Positions 1 to 6,944 of a DNA stretch of 7,820 nt are shown here, in pieces (position 1 is the stretch's first letter; every line of letters begins with the position of its first letter). Where the stretch lies: contig NZ_JBHTBW010000064.1 in NCBI RefSeq assembly GCF_042665195.1, forward strand, positions 1 to 7,820. Reading direction: 5' to 3'. This stretch comes from Laceyella putida. GTDB lineage: Bacteria; Bacillota; Bacilli; Thermoactinomycetales; Thermoactinomycetaceae. A program made the translations under genes and the position numbers. The notes beneath the pieces were generated by a model that ran no database searches, had not been told where the DNA came from, and saw only the letters and a program-made list of their open reading frames with translations.

Positions 1-91
1 CCGAAGTGTCACATCGAATTGACAGGTCACGTTCACTCTTTAGTTTTCAAGGAACACTTCATTTTTCAAGTCACCGCTCGTTCGCAGCGAC
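1..91 (-). other. 5' leader of an rRNA operon (partial), with boxA
   Basis: Read on the minus strand, this is the transcribed leader that precedes 16S rRNA in Bacillales. The antitermination signal boxA, TGTTCCTTGAAAAC, lies at 43-56. It is followed by the ACTAAA and ACGTGACCTGTCAATTC stretch, which resembles the Bacillus pre-16S leader (ACGTACCTGTTAATTC). The first transcribed bases (91 down to 70) can form an 8-bp hairpin, GTCGCTGC/GCGGTGAC, with loop GAACGA. The 16S gene itself would begin beyond position 1 and is not in the window. A 16S-23S spacer would have a similar boxA, but the promoter just upstream argues for an operon start. Confidence 0.8.
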
Positions 92-98
92 AAAAATT

Positions 99-127
99 AT
101 CCTACTAAAAAGGTGAATCCAAGTCAA
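99..127 (-). promoter_or_regulatory. rRNA operon promoter (sigma-A type)
   Basis: The minus strand shows -35 TTGACT (122-127), a 17-bp spacer, and -10 TAGGAT (99-104). A G lies eight bases past the -10 at position 91, a plausible start nucleotide; initiation with GTP is typical of growth-rate-controlled rRNA promoters in Bacillus. Upstream of the -35, positions 128-160 are almost pure A+T, as expected for an UP element contacted by the RNA polymerase alpha subunit. It would drive the boxA leader and the rRNA operon to the left. No second tandem promoter of similar quality was found. Confidence 0.8.
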
Positions 128-139
128 TAAAAATGATTA

Positions 140-435
140 TTATTCTTTTATTGCGAGTATTAACTCATCTTTTCTTATCATCTTATATCGTTTCAAACTC
201 AACGATCCCTTATGCACAACACACTTCATCTTGCATGATGATAAATAGGGTCCCAGCCACATACAATGAAGCTTCCCTTGACCACTCCCCATGCGTAACG
301 CAGGGAATTCTTGGGTAATCCCTTCTATCGAAGAAAAATGGACCAAGCTTAGACCGCCAGCCCAGCAGTCCATTTCAACAATTTCTGTCTGGAGTTCTTT
401 TGCCTTGCTAGGGGTTTTCTCGCTCACAAAGATAT
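140..435. other. Spacer between ilv terminator and rRNA promoter; doubtful 95-codon ORF
   Basis: About 300 bp without a confident gene. The minus strand has an open frame from GTG at 427 to TAA at 140 (95 codons; begins MSEKTPSKAK, ends ELILAIKE). It has several Cys and Trp residues (MDCWAGG, LHCMWLGPYL, SCKMKCVVH) but matches no family I recognise. It has no Shine-Dalgarno sequence: the bases before the GTG are the T-rich tail of the ilvD terminator. Its end runs into the AT-rich upstream part of the rRNA promoter. It may be chance, a decayed gene or an unknown small protein. The plus strand's longest frame here, 61 codons from 133, also has no ribosome binding site and starts inside promoter DNA. 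Confidence 0.3.
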
Positions 436-473
436 AAAAACAACCAAGGCCCAGTCATGCAACCGGGCCTTGG
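436..473 (-). terminator. Rho-independent terminator of the ilv operon
   Basis: Starting seven bases after the ilvD stop codon, the minus strand has a 9-bp perfect stem, CCAAGGCCC (465-473) with GGGCCTTGG (444-452), around a 12-nt loop, followed by TTGTTTTT (436-443). The GC-rich stem plus T-run is a textbook intrinsic terminator and marks the end of the operon. The plus-strand side has no T-run, so it acts in one direction. Confidence 0.9.
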
Positions 474-479
474 TGGCCA

Positions 480-2162
480 TCAAATTTTCATGATTCCGCC
501 GGTGCTGGCGGATGTGACCAGTTTGGAATAACGGGCAAGGTATCCGGTTTTTACTTTTGGCTCAAAACCTGCCCACTTGGCTCTTCTCTGCTCAAACTCT
601 TCTGGTGACAATTTCACTTCCAATTTGTTTGCGACAATATCGATGACGACAATATCCCCATCTTCGATAAAGGCAATCGGTCCACCTTCAGCCGCTTCCG
701 GCGATACATGACCGACGCAAATGCCCCTTGTCGCACCTGAAAAACGGCCATCAGTGACCAATGCCACTTTTGCCCCCAATCCCATCCCCACAATCTGCGA
801 TGTTGGCGCCAGCATCTCCGGCATGCCCGGGCCGCCTTTGGGGCCTTCATAACGAATCACGACAACATGCCCCGCTTTCACTTTGCCGCTGGCAATGCCC
901 TGCAGAGCTTCATCCTGGGAATCAAAGACAATCGCCGGCCCCTCATGGCGTGTAATGCCATTTTGTACCGCCCCTGCTTTGATCACCGCACCATCAGGTG
1001 CCAGATTGCCAAACAGGATGGACAACCCTCCTTTTTGGGAGTGCGCATTCGCCAATGGACGAATGACATCCCGATCCAAAATATCAGCTCCTGCGATATT
1101 TTCGCCCAACGTTTTGCCCGTTACCGTGATCGTATCAAGATGAAGAGCCCCCTCTTTTTTGCTGAGCTCATTCAGAATGGCGGAGATGCCACCAGCCCGG
1201 TGCACGTCTTCAATGTGATAATCGGATGCAGGGCTGACTTTACTCAGATGGGGTACCTTTTCCGCCAATTGGTTGATCCGTTCCAACGAATAGTCCAATC
1301 CCGCTTCATTGGCAATGGCTAGCGTATGTAACACCGTGTTGGAGGAACCACCCATTGCCATATCGAGGGCAAACGCATTGTCAATCGCCTTTTCAGTGAC
1401 GATATCACGGGGTTTCAGATCCATGTCGATCAGTTTCAAGATTTGTCTGGCTGCTTGTTTGACCAGCTCTTTTCTTTCTTCACTCACCGCCAATATGGTT
1501 CCGTTGCCTGGCAGAGCCAACCCGACAGCTTCCAACAAACAGTTCATCGAATTGGCTGTAAACATCCCCGAACAGGAACCGCAAGTTGGACAACCGAATC
1601 TCTCCAGTTCTTCCAGACTAGCCTCGTTAATCTTACCGACTTGGTAAGCCCCAACCCCTTCAAATACTGATGACAATGAAATGGAGCGTCCATCACTCGT
1701 TTTCCCCGCCTTCATCGGACCGCCTGATACGATGATCGTTGGTATATTGACGCGTAAAGAGGCCATGATCATGCCAGGGGTGATTTTATCGCAGTTGGGA
1801 ATGCAGATCAGACCGTCAAAAGCATGGGCTGATACCACCGTTTCAATGGAATCGGCAATGATCTCCCGGCTAGGCAAGGAATAACGCATCCCGATATGCC
1901 CCATGGCAATCCCGTCGTCCACCCCAATGGTATTGAATTCAAATGGGATGCCACCCGCTTCACGTACCGCTTCTTTCACCAGTCGACCGAATTCTTGCAA
2001 ATGCACGTGCCCCGGAATGATGTCGATATAAGAGTTGGCGATGGCGATGAAGGGTTTGTCCCAATCGGACTCATCCCGGATCTGCCCTGTCGCCCGCAAT
2101 AAGCTGCGATGGGGCGCGCGGTCAAAACCGCGTTTTATCGTGTCACTTCTCATTTTTCTCAC
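480..2162 (-). CDS. ilvD: Dihydroxy-acid dehydratase
   Basis: IlvD dehydrates 2,3-dihydroxy-3-methylbutanoate and the ethyl analogue to the 2-oxoacids that are transaminated to valine and isoleucine. The 560-residue product matches Bacillus IlvD (about 558) from RSDTIKRGFDRAPHRSLLRA at the N-terminus to TGGIMKI at the end. Visible motifs are VDDGIAMGH (81-89), the Fe-S cysteines Cys124 (PNCDK) and Cys191/194/197 (CPTCGSC), YEGPKGGPGMPEM (438-450) and DGRFSG (471-476) with the probable catalytic Ser475. Residues 50-54 read PGHVH, where [2Fe-2S] dehydratases carry a third Cys, so an E. coli-like oxygen-labile [4Fe-4S] enzyme is inferred. The GTG start at 2162 is chosen because AAGGAGG lies 9 nt upstream; the ATG three codons later is too far from it. 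It is last in the operon, 21 nt after ilvA. Confidence 0.97.
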   Translation of the reverse strand: MRKMRSDTIKRGFDRAPHRSLLRATGQIRDESDWDKPFIAIANSYIDIIPGHVHLQEFGRLVKEAVREAGGIPFEFNTIGVDDGIAMGHIGMRYSLPSREIIADSIETVVSAHAFDGLICIPNCDKITPGMIMASLRVNIPTIIVSGGPMKAGKTSDGRSISLSSVFEGVGAYQVGKINEASLEELERFGCPTCGSCSGMFTANSMNCLLEAVGLALPGNGTILAVSEERKELVKQAARQILKLIDMDLKPRDIVTEKAIDNAFALDMAMGGSSNTVLHTLAIANEAGLDYSLERINQLAEKVPHLSKVSPASDYHIEDVHRAGGISAILNELSKKEGALHLDTITVTGKTLGENIAGADILDRDVIRPLANAHSQKGGLSILFGNLAPDGAVIKAGAVQNGITRHEGPAIVFDSQDEALQGIASGKVKAGHVVVIRYEGPKGGPGMPEMLAPTSQIVGMGLGAKVALVTDGRFSGATRGICVGHVSPEAAEGGPIAFIEDGDIVVIDIVANKLEVKLSPEEFEQRRAKWAGFEPKVKTGYLARYSKLVTSASTGGIMKI

Positions 2163-2183
2163 AGTTTGCTCCCTCCTTTTCCT

Positions 2184-3443
2184 CTAAATCAACAAATGAA
2201 ATAGATTCGGATCTTTGTTGATCTCAATATATTCCACTTTATTTTGCTCCATGCGCTCAATCAAGAGGGGGTATTCATCCCGGTTCTTGAGCTCAATCCC
2301 TACAAGGGCTGGGCCGTTATCGCGGTTATTCTTCTTGATGTATTCAAAACGGGTGATATCCGCTTGCTCGGTCAACACCCCGTTGATAAATTCACGCAAG
2401 GCGCCGGCCCGTTGCGGGAAATTGATGATAAAGTAGTGCTTTAGCCCTTCATAGATCAGGGATCTTTCTTTGATCTCCGACATGCGATCAATATCGTTGT
2501 TCCCGCCGCTGACGACGCAAACCACGTTTTTGCCCTTGATCTCATCTTGATAGAAGTCGAGGGCGGCCAGCGGCAGCGCACCCGCCGGCTCCACGACTAA
2601 GGCATTCTCGTTGTACAGTTGGAGGATGGTGGAACAAACTTTCCCCTCAGGCACAAGCGCCACATCATCCAGCACTTGCTTACATATCTCCAACGTCAAA
2701 TTTCCCACTTGTTGCACTGCCGCGCCGTCAACGAATTTGTCCATTTCATGCAACGTAATATTTTCATTTTTGGCTAACGACTCATACATCGCCGGCGCTC
2801 CGGATGGTTCGACACCGATAATTTTGGTCATAGGACAGACCTCTTTCAAATATGCCCCTACGCCAGCTGCCAGCCCACCTCCGCCAATGCTCAAAAATAC
2901 ATAGTCAATGGGCTCAATCAATTGTTCGATGATTTCCATGCCCACCGTTCCTTGACCCGCGATCACATCCAGATCATCGAAGGGATGCACAAACAGCATT
3001 TGTTCCCTCTCACAATAACGCATGGCTTCCGCAAACGAAGCGTCAAAGGTATCCCCTGTCAGGATGATCTCCACAAAAGGACCGCCAAAACGCTCAACTT
3101 GACTCACCTTTTGGTTGGGTGTCGTGGTAGGCATAAAGATTTTCCCTTGCACTTGCAACATGCGGCAAGAATACGCAACGCCTTGCGCATGGTTACCCGC
3201 GCTCGCACACACAATCCCTCTGCTCAACTCTTCTTTGGAACGACGGCTTAGAAAGTGATAAGCTCCCCTAATTTTGAAAGAACGGACAACCTGTAGGTCT
3301 TCTCTTTTCAAAAAAAGTTGACACTGATACCGATCGGATAAAAGCAAATTATGTTCAAGCGGTGTTTTTCTGACGACATCCTTCAACATGCGCCAGGCTC
3401 TCGTCACTTCATCCTGTCCTAGCATCACTTTTGTATTGATCAT
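2184..3443 (-). CDS. ilvA: Threonine deaminase (biosynthetic threonine ammonia-lyase)
   Basis: IlvA converts threonine to 2-oxobutanoate and ammonia with pyridoxal phosphate (PLP), the first committed step to isoleucine. The 419-residue protein matches the Bacillus IlvA type (422). PLP-binding Lys57 lies in RSFKIRGAYH, followed by SAGNHAQG (81-88), the glycine-rich phosphate loop SIGGGG (185-190) and SGGNND (312-317). Residues from about 335 to 419 form one ACT-like regulatory domain (HYFIINFPQRAGALREF to the LFHLLI end). E. coli IlvA (514) has two, so this is the short, single-domain form. The ATG at 3443 follows a modest AAGGCGAG and lies 36 nt after ilvC. A biosynthetic role, not a catabolic one, is inferred from the regulatory domain and operon. 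In Bacillus subtilis ilvA stands alone; here it is inside the operon. Confidence 0.96.
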   Translation of the reverse strand: MINTKVMLGQDEVTRAWRMLKDVVRKTPLEHNLLLSDRYQCQLFLKREDLQVVRSFKIRGAYHFLSRRSKEELSRGIVCASAGNHAQGVAYSCRMLQVQGKIFMPTTTPNQKVSQVERFGGPFVEIILTGDTFDASFAEAMRYCEREQMLFVHPFDDLDVIAGQGTVGMEIIEQLIEPIDYVFLSIGGGGLAAGVGAYLKEVCPMTKIIGVEPSGAPAMYESLAKNENITLHEMDKFVDGAAVQQVGNLTLEICKQVLDDVALVPEGKVCSTILQLYNENALVVEPAGALPLAALDFYQDEIKGKNVVCVVSGGNNDIDRMSEIKERSLIYEGLKHYFIINFPQRAGALREFINGVLTEQADITRFEYIKKNNRDNGPALVGIELKNRDEYPLLIERMEQNKVEYIEINKDPNLFHLLI

Positions 3444-3479
3444 TCTCGCCTTGCCCCCACATCCTAAAAGAGAAATCGA

Positions 3480-4466
3480 TTATTTTTGCATCCAGCTCAT
3501 CATCTCACGCAATTTCGCGCCCACTTCTTCAATCGGATGGTTGGCCTCTTTTTGCTTGATCGCATTGTAAGACGGACGACCCGCTTGGTTCTCAAGAATC
3601 CATTTCTTCGCAAACTCACCTCGTTGGATTTCAAGCAGCACTTGGCGCATTTCTTTTTTCGTCTCTTCGGTCACGATCCGATCGCCGGTCATGTAGTCAC
3701 CGAATTCTGCGGTGTCAGAGATGGAATAACGCATCCGGGACAAGCCGCCCTCATACATCAGATCCACAATCAGTTTTAGCTCATGCAAACACTCAAAGTA
3801 AGCGATCTCCGGCCGGTATCCCGCTTCAACCAACGTTTCGAAACCGGCTTTGACTAAGGCGGACACGCCACCGCACAGTACGGCTTGTTCACCGAACAGG
3901 TCCGTCTCCGTTTCTTCACGGAAGGTTGTTTCAAACACGCCCGCTTTGGTACAACCCAATCCTTTGGCGTAAGCAAGTGCCACTTCTTTGGCTTTGCCTG
4001 TCGCATCTTGATGAACCGCCAACAGTCCCGGCACCCCACCGCCCTGCTCAAATACGCGACGAACCAGGTGACCCGGGCTCTTAGGTGCGACCATAGCAAC
4101 ATCCACATCTTCAGGCGCGACGATTTGACCGAAATGGACATTAAAACCATGCGAGAACAGCAACATTTTGCCGGCGGTTAATTCAGGAAGAATTTCTTCA
4201 CGGTATACCTTAGCTTGGAACTCATCAGGCAACAAGATTTGGATCACATCCGCACGCGCGCTCGCTTCTCTTACGGTCAATACTTCAAAGCCATCCGCTT
4301 CCGCTTGTTTCCAAGACTTTCCTTGTCTTAAGCCGATAACCACTTTCACACCCGAGTCACGCAAGTTTTGCGCTTGGGCGTGGCCTTGAGAACCGTAACC
4401 GATGACCGCTACCGTTTTTCCACGCAGCACGTTTAAATCCGCATTGTTGTCATAATACATTTGCAT
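3480..4466 (-). CDS. ilvC: Ketol-acid reductoisomerase (class I)
   Basis: IlvC catalyses the Mg2+-dependent alkyl shift and NADPH-dependent reduction of 2-acetolactate or 2-aceto-2-hydroxybutanoate. The 328 residues fit the short class I family (about 330-340). The Rossmann fingerprint GYGSQGHAQ is at 23-31. The cofactor loop GLRQGKSWKQAEADGF (45-60) has Arg47 and Ser51, suited to binding the NADPH 2'-phosphate. Expected active-site residues are His107 (FSHGFN), Lys129 (APKSPGH), Asp189 and Glu193 (TDLFGEQ), Glu225 and Glu229 (ECLHELK), and Ser250 (SISDTAEFG). The second half is the helical knotted domain. The ATG at 4466 is preceded by AAAGGAGAGG with GGAGAGG ending 7 nt upstream, which decides it over Met3. 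It lies 42 nt after ilvN. The short C-terminal tail of B. subtilis IlvC is absent, which is normal for the family. Confidence 0.97.
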   Translation of the reverse strand: MQMYYDNNADLNVLRGKTVAVIGYGSQGHAQAQNLRDSGVKVVIGLRQGKSWKQAEADGFEVLTVREASARADVIQILLPDEFQAKVYREEILPELTAGKMLLFSHGFNVHFGQIVAPEDVDVAMVAPKSPGHLVRRVFEQGGGVPGLLAVHQDATGKAKEVALAYAKGLGCTKAGVFETTFREETETDLFGEQAVLCGGVSALVKAGFETLVEAGYRPEIAYFECLHELKLIVDLMYEGGLSRMRYSISDTAEFGDYMTGDRIVTEETKKEMRQVLLEIQRGEFAKKWILENQAGRPSYNAIKQKEANHPIEEVGAKLREMMSWMQK

Positions 4467-4508
4467 GTTGAAACCTCTCCTTTTGTTTTATTTGTGTGAA
4501 TTATTAGA

Positions 4509-4754
4509 TTAATGGCTTTCGCCAGAAATTCTCTGTACATTAATCACATCAATTTGCCTGCTTAATTGTTTGATCATCTGTTCCAGCTTGGAGTCATCAC
4601 AATCCATCGTGATCGTCATCGTGGAGAAATTGGCTTCGCCATCCTTTTCAACCAACAGATGTTCAATGTCAATCCCCCGGCGCAAATACGCACCCATGAC
4701 TCTTAAAAAGGCACTTGGCTTTTTGTTGACCAATAATTTGATCGTCTGTTTCAT
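4509..4754 (-). CDS. ilvN: Acetolactate synthase small (regulatory) subunit, short ACT-only form
   Basis: This is the regulatory partner of IlvB: an 81-residue protein made of a single ACT domain (about 3-75). An upstream in-frame ATG at 4763 directly abuts GGAGG and cannot use it. The ATG at 4754 lies 9 nt after GGAGG and overlaps the ilvB stop as ATGA, which indicates translational coupling; this start is chosen. B. subtilis IlvH is about 170 residues with a second C-terminal domain; here only 42 nt separate the stop from ilvC, so that domain is truly missing. Short forms are known, as in E. coli IlvM and IlvN and staphylococcal IlvH. The usual N-x-x-P-G-V motif reads NKKPSA, giving Ser14 for Gly14, and the conserved Asn29 is Asp29. 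Changes at these positions in E. coli IlvH weaken valine inhibition, so low valine sensitivity is inferred. Confidence 0.92.
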   Translation of the reverse strand: MKQTIKLLVNKKPSAFLRVMGAYLRRGIDIEHLLVEKDGEANFSTMTITMDCDDSKLEQMIKQLSRQIDVINVQRISGESH

Positions 4755-6457
4755 TCTTCCCATCCTCCCAGGATCATTTCATCATTGCCTTTGCCCGGAG
4801 GTACCATCGGAAACACATTTTCCTCTTCTTCAACATTGAAATCAACAACGACCGGGCCCGGATGGGCTAATGCTTCTCTAATCGCCATCTCCGCTTCGGC
4901 TTTTGTTGCCGCGCGCAAGCCTTTCACATTGAATGCTTCCGCCACTTTCACAAAGTCCGGCGATCCGATTTTGGATTCGGAGTAGCGATTATCGTAAAAG
5001 ATTTCCTGCCACTGTCTTACCATACCCAAAAAATGATTGTTGATGACAAAGACTTTAACAGGAATATTGAACTCCGCAATGGTCTGCAATTCCTGAATGT
5101 TCATTTGGAAAGAAGCGTCCCCTGCGATGCAAACGACTGTCGCATCCGGTTTGGCCAGTTGCGCTCCCATGGCCGCCGGAAAACCGAATCCCATGGTTCC
5201 CAATCCACCTGAAGTAATAAAGCTGCGAGGTTGGCGGACTTGATAAAAATGCGCCGCCCACATCTGATGCTGTCCAACCTCCGTCGTGACAATCGCCTTG
5301 CCATCCGTCAGCTTGCTCAAGTAGTCAATCACAAACTGGGGCTTTAATCCACCATCCGGATGTTGTTCGTACTTCAGGGGATATTCTTTCGCTCTTTGCG
5401 TAACCTTGCTGATCCAGGCGCCGGTGTCAGGCTTTGGAGAATGCAGCAAGAGCTGAGCCAATGCCTTTTTCACGTCACATACGAGTGGATAGTCAATGAC
5501 CACGTTTTTGCCGATCTCAGCAGGATCGATATCGATATGCACTTTTTTCGAGTTCGGCGAGAAACGTTCCAACTTTCCGGTAACCCGATCATCAAACCGG
5601 ACACCACATGCGATCAATAAATCACATTCATACACGGCCATATTGGCGGCATAAGTACCGTGCATGCCTAGCATCCCCAAATACAATGGATCATCCGGTT
5701 CAAACGCACCCAGTCCCATCAAGGTGGAAACAACAGGGATATTGGCTTTTTTGGCAAACAATCTCAATTCCTGGGCCGCTTCCGCATGTATAATGCCTCC
5801 GCCAATATATAGCAGTGGGCGCTTAGCCTTATCAATCGCTTGGGCAATCGTGGCAATTTGCTGTTGGTCGGGCTCTTCAATCACTTGATAGCCGGCGAAT
5901 TCAATCGTTTCTGGAATGTGGAACTCAGCTATGCTGTTCAATACATCTTTGGGGATATCGATCAAAACTGGACCGGGCCGACCCGTACTCGCCAAATGAT
6001 ACGCCTCATGGATAATTTTTGGGATTTCTGACGGATCATGTGGCTGATAGCTATATTTGGTTACAGGCAACGTAATCCCCAACACATCGGCCTCTTGGAA
6101 ACCATCCGTTCCCAACATGGAAGTTGCCACTTGACCGGTAATGATGACAACGGGGACGGAATCCATGAAAGCATCCGCGATGCCGGTCACAAGATTGGTT
6201 GCACCAGGTCCAGAAGTAGCCATCACCGTTCCCACTTTTCCCGTTGCACGCGCATATCCTTCAGCCGCATGGATTGCCGCTTGTTCATGGCGTGTCAACA
6301 CATGATGTATGCCACTGTTGTATAACGCATCGTAGACAGGCAAGATGGCTCCACCCGGATAACCAAAGATGGTGTCAACACCAAGGCGTTTCAAACATTG
6401 AACCACCATCTGAGCACCAGATATTTTTTCAATCTTCTGACTAACCTGGGTGTTCAT
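4751..6457 (-). CDS. ilvB: Acetolactate synthase large (catalytic) subunit
   Basis: IlvB is the thiamine-diphosphate (ThDP) and FAD enzyme that condenses pyruvate with pyruvate (valine, leucine) or 2-oxobutanoate (isoleucine). With the ATG at 6457 it has 568 residues, the family length. ThDP-activating Glu58 lies in RHEQAAIHAAEGYA, after GYPGGA (32-37). SGPGATNLVTG follows at 82-92 and TGQVAT at 107-112. The FAD segment has RFDDRVTG (287-294). The ThDP/Mg motif runs from GDASFQMN (446-453) to NN (473-474). Trp483 in MVRQWQ matches the tryptophan that favours 2-oxobutanoate in E. coli enzyme II. The ATG has GAAGG five bases upstream. The frame extends to a GTG at 6481 with no obvious ribosome binding site, but that GTG overlaps the stop of an upstream small ORF (GTGA), so a coupled 576-residue form cannot be excluded. 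Confidence 0.96.
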   Translation of the reverse strand: MNTQVSQKIEKISGAQMVVQCLKRLGVDTIFGYPGGAILPVYDALYNSGIHHVLTRHEQAAIHAAEGYARATGKVGTVMATSGPGATNLVTGIADAFMDSVPVVIITGQVATSMLGTDGFQEADVLGITLPVTKYSYQPHDPSEIPKIIHEAYHLASTGRPGPVLIDIPKDVLNSIAEFHIPETIEFAGYQVIEEPDQQQIATIAQAIDKAKRPLLYIGGGIIHAEAAQELRLFAKKANIPVVSTLMGLGAFEPDDPLYLGMLGMHGTYAANMAVYECDLLIACGVRFDDRVTGKLERFSPNSKKVHIDIDPAEIGKNVVIDYPLVCDVKKALAQLLLHSPKPDTGAWISKVTQRAKEYPLKYEQHPDGGLKPQFVIDYLSKLTDGKAIVTTEVGQHQMWAAHFYQVRQPRSFITSGGLGTMGFGFPAAMGAQLAKPDATVVCIAGDASFQMNIQELQTIAEFNIPVKVFVINNHFLGMVRQWQEIFYDNRYSESKIGSPDFVKVAEAFNVKGLRAATKAEAEMAIREALAHPGPVVVDFNVEEEENVFPMVPPGKGNDEMILGGWEE

Positions 6458-6477
6458 TTTACCTTCACAACCTTTCC

Positions 6478-6597
6478 TCACAAATGGTTTGCACTAAAGC
6501 CAAAACAACTTGTGCCTTTTAAGAAAAGCGAAAAGTATGAGAAAAGTGCATGGCTTTTTCGGCTTTTCTGGTCAATGTCGTCGATTCCTTTTCTCAT
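6478..6597 (-). CDS. Possible 39-residue upstream ORF in the ilvB leader
   Basis: Between the riboswitch terminator and ilvB an ATG at 6597 opens a 39-codon frame (MRKGIDDIDQKSRKS... ending SANHL). It follows AAAAAGGAG by 11 nt, a long but usable spacing. Its TGA overlaps the GTG at 6481 that opens the ilvB frame (GTGA). It has no recognisable domain and no branched-chain-codon run, so it is not an obvious attenuator peptide. The frame covers the 6522-6569 hairpin, so ribosomes on it would melt that structure. It could be a translated leader that couples to ilvB, or chance in an AT-rich leader. Confidence 0.3.
   Translation of the reverse strand: MRKGIDDIDQKSRKSHALFSYFSLFLKGTSCFGFSANHL
6522..6569 (-). 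repeat. Inverted repeat / RNA hairpin in the ilvB leader
   Basis: On the minus strand AGAAAAGC (6562-6569) pairs perfectly with GCTTTTCT (6522-6529). After a bulged C, GAAAAAG pairs with CTTTTC apart from one bulged A, giving about 14 bp around an 18-nt loop. It is not followed by a T-run, so it is not a terminator. A role in mRNA stability, processing or in controlling access to the ilvB start is possible but not shown. Confidence 0.45.
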
Positions 6598-6627
6598 CTT
6601 AAGCAGCTCTCCTTTTTCAATGGTTTC

Positions 6628-6701
6628 AAAATAAAAAACTCGCTCCAGCCATCAAACAAACGCTCTTGCGCACGAACGTTTATTCTGATTGCTGAGGCGA
6701 G
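6628..6701 (-). terminator. T-box conditional terminator
   Basis: CTCGCCTCAGC (6691-6701) pairs with GCTGGAGCGAG (6639-6649) with one C-A mismatch and one wobble pair, followed by TTTTTTATTTT (6628-6638). The apical part contains ATCA/TGAT and an inner hairpin AAACGTTC/GAGCGTTT. Without uncharged tRNA this stops transcription about 170 nt before ilvB. Confidence 0.92.
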
Positions 6702-6722
6702 AATCTCGCGGTACCACTCAGC
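6691..6722 (-). promoter_or_regulatory. T-box antiterminator
   Basis: GCTGAG (6717-6722) pairs perfectly with CTCAGC (6691-6696), and GCGAG (6705-6709) pairs with CTCGC (6697-6701) around the loop ATT. The 7-nt bulge TGGTACC (6710-6716) between the helices presents TGGT to the tRNA ACCA end, implying discriminator base A. The 3' arm is exactly the 5' arm of the terminator, so the two structures exclude each other. Confidence 0.93.
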
Positions 6723-6944
6723 TTCTCCGTTTTTCTCGCGAAAAACAGACTCACTAAGTCCCTCTAAGGACTTTAGTCCAGTAACGAGGACAAAACCGTT
6801 GCTCTTTACTCAGGGAATACTTCCCCTTTTAAAAGCAAAACTCAGAGGCGACGTTCGAAGTTGGATGACGGCCATCTTCTCAGCCATGAGATGGTTCTCT
6901 GTACATCAGAGCCTACTTCTACTTTTCCTCTTCAACGTAGTAGC

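Larger units (their letters stand above)
6628..6931 (-). ncRNA. T-box riboswitch of the ilv operon, specifier GUC (valine)
   Basis: All T-box parts can be folded by hand on the minus strand. The stem I base AGAGG (6927-6931) pairs with CCUCT (6844-6848), flanked by tandem G-A pairs (k-turn). The specifier loop has AGTA (6920-6923) opposite GAA (6854-6856). Above it are GAAGT/ACTTC, GATG(T)AC/GTCATC, the AG bulge AGAGAA, and CCATCT/AGATGG closing the distal loop CATGGCTGAGA. After GAA-C the triplet is GTC (6850-6852), followed by a purine; this spacing equals my recollection of glyQS (GAA-A-GGC-A). Stem II is at 6803-6838, the IIA/B pseudoknot at 6776-6800 (AACG/CGTT and GTCC/GGAC), and stem III at 6729-6746 with a GCGA tetraloop. 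The T-box TGAGTGGTACCGCG is at 6707-6720. Uncharged tRNA-Val(GAC) binding would allow read-through into ilvBNCAD. Confidence 0.95.

Noticed and set aside
1..60. Left edge as a 16S-23S internal spacer
   Set aside because: boxA also occurs before 23S, but a good promoter lies only about 40 bp upstream and the following bases resemble the pre-16S leader, so an operon start is more likely.
133..318. 61-codon plus-strand open frame starting MIIILLLRVL
   Set aside because: The hydrophobic start comes from AT-rich promoter upstream DNA; there is no ribosome binding site and no known match.
867..1322. 151-codon plus-strand open frame opposite ilvD
   Set aside because: It is antisense to a strongly conserved enzyme gene, has low-complexity shadow composition and no ribosome binding site; the same holds for the other plus-strand frames opposite ilvA, ilvC and ilvB.
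4509..4763. Longer ilvN start at 4763 (three extra codons)
   Set aside because: GGAGG directly abuts that ATG; the ATG at 4754 has correct spacing and an ATGA overlap with ilvB.
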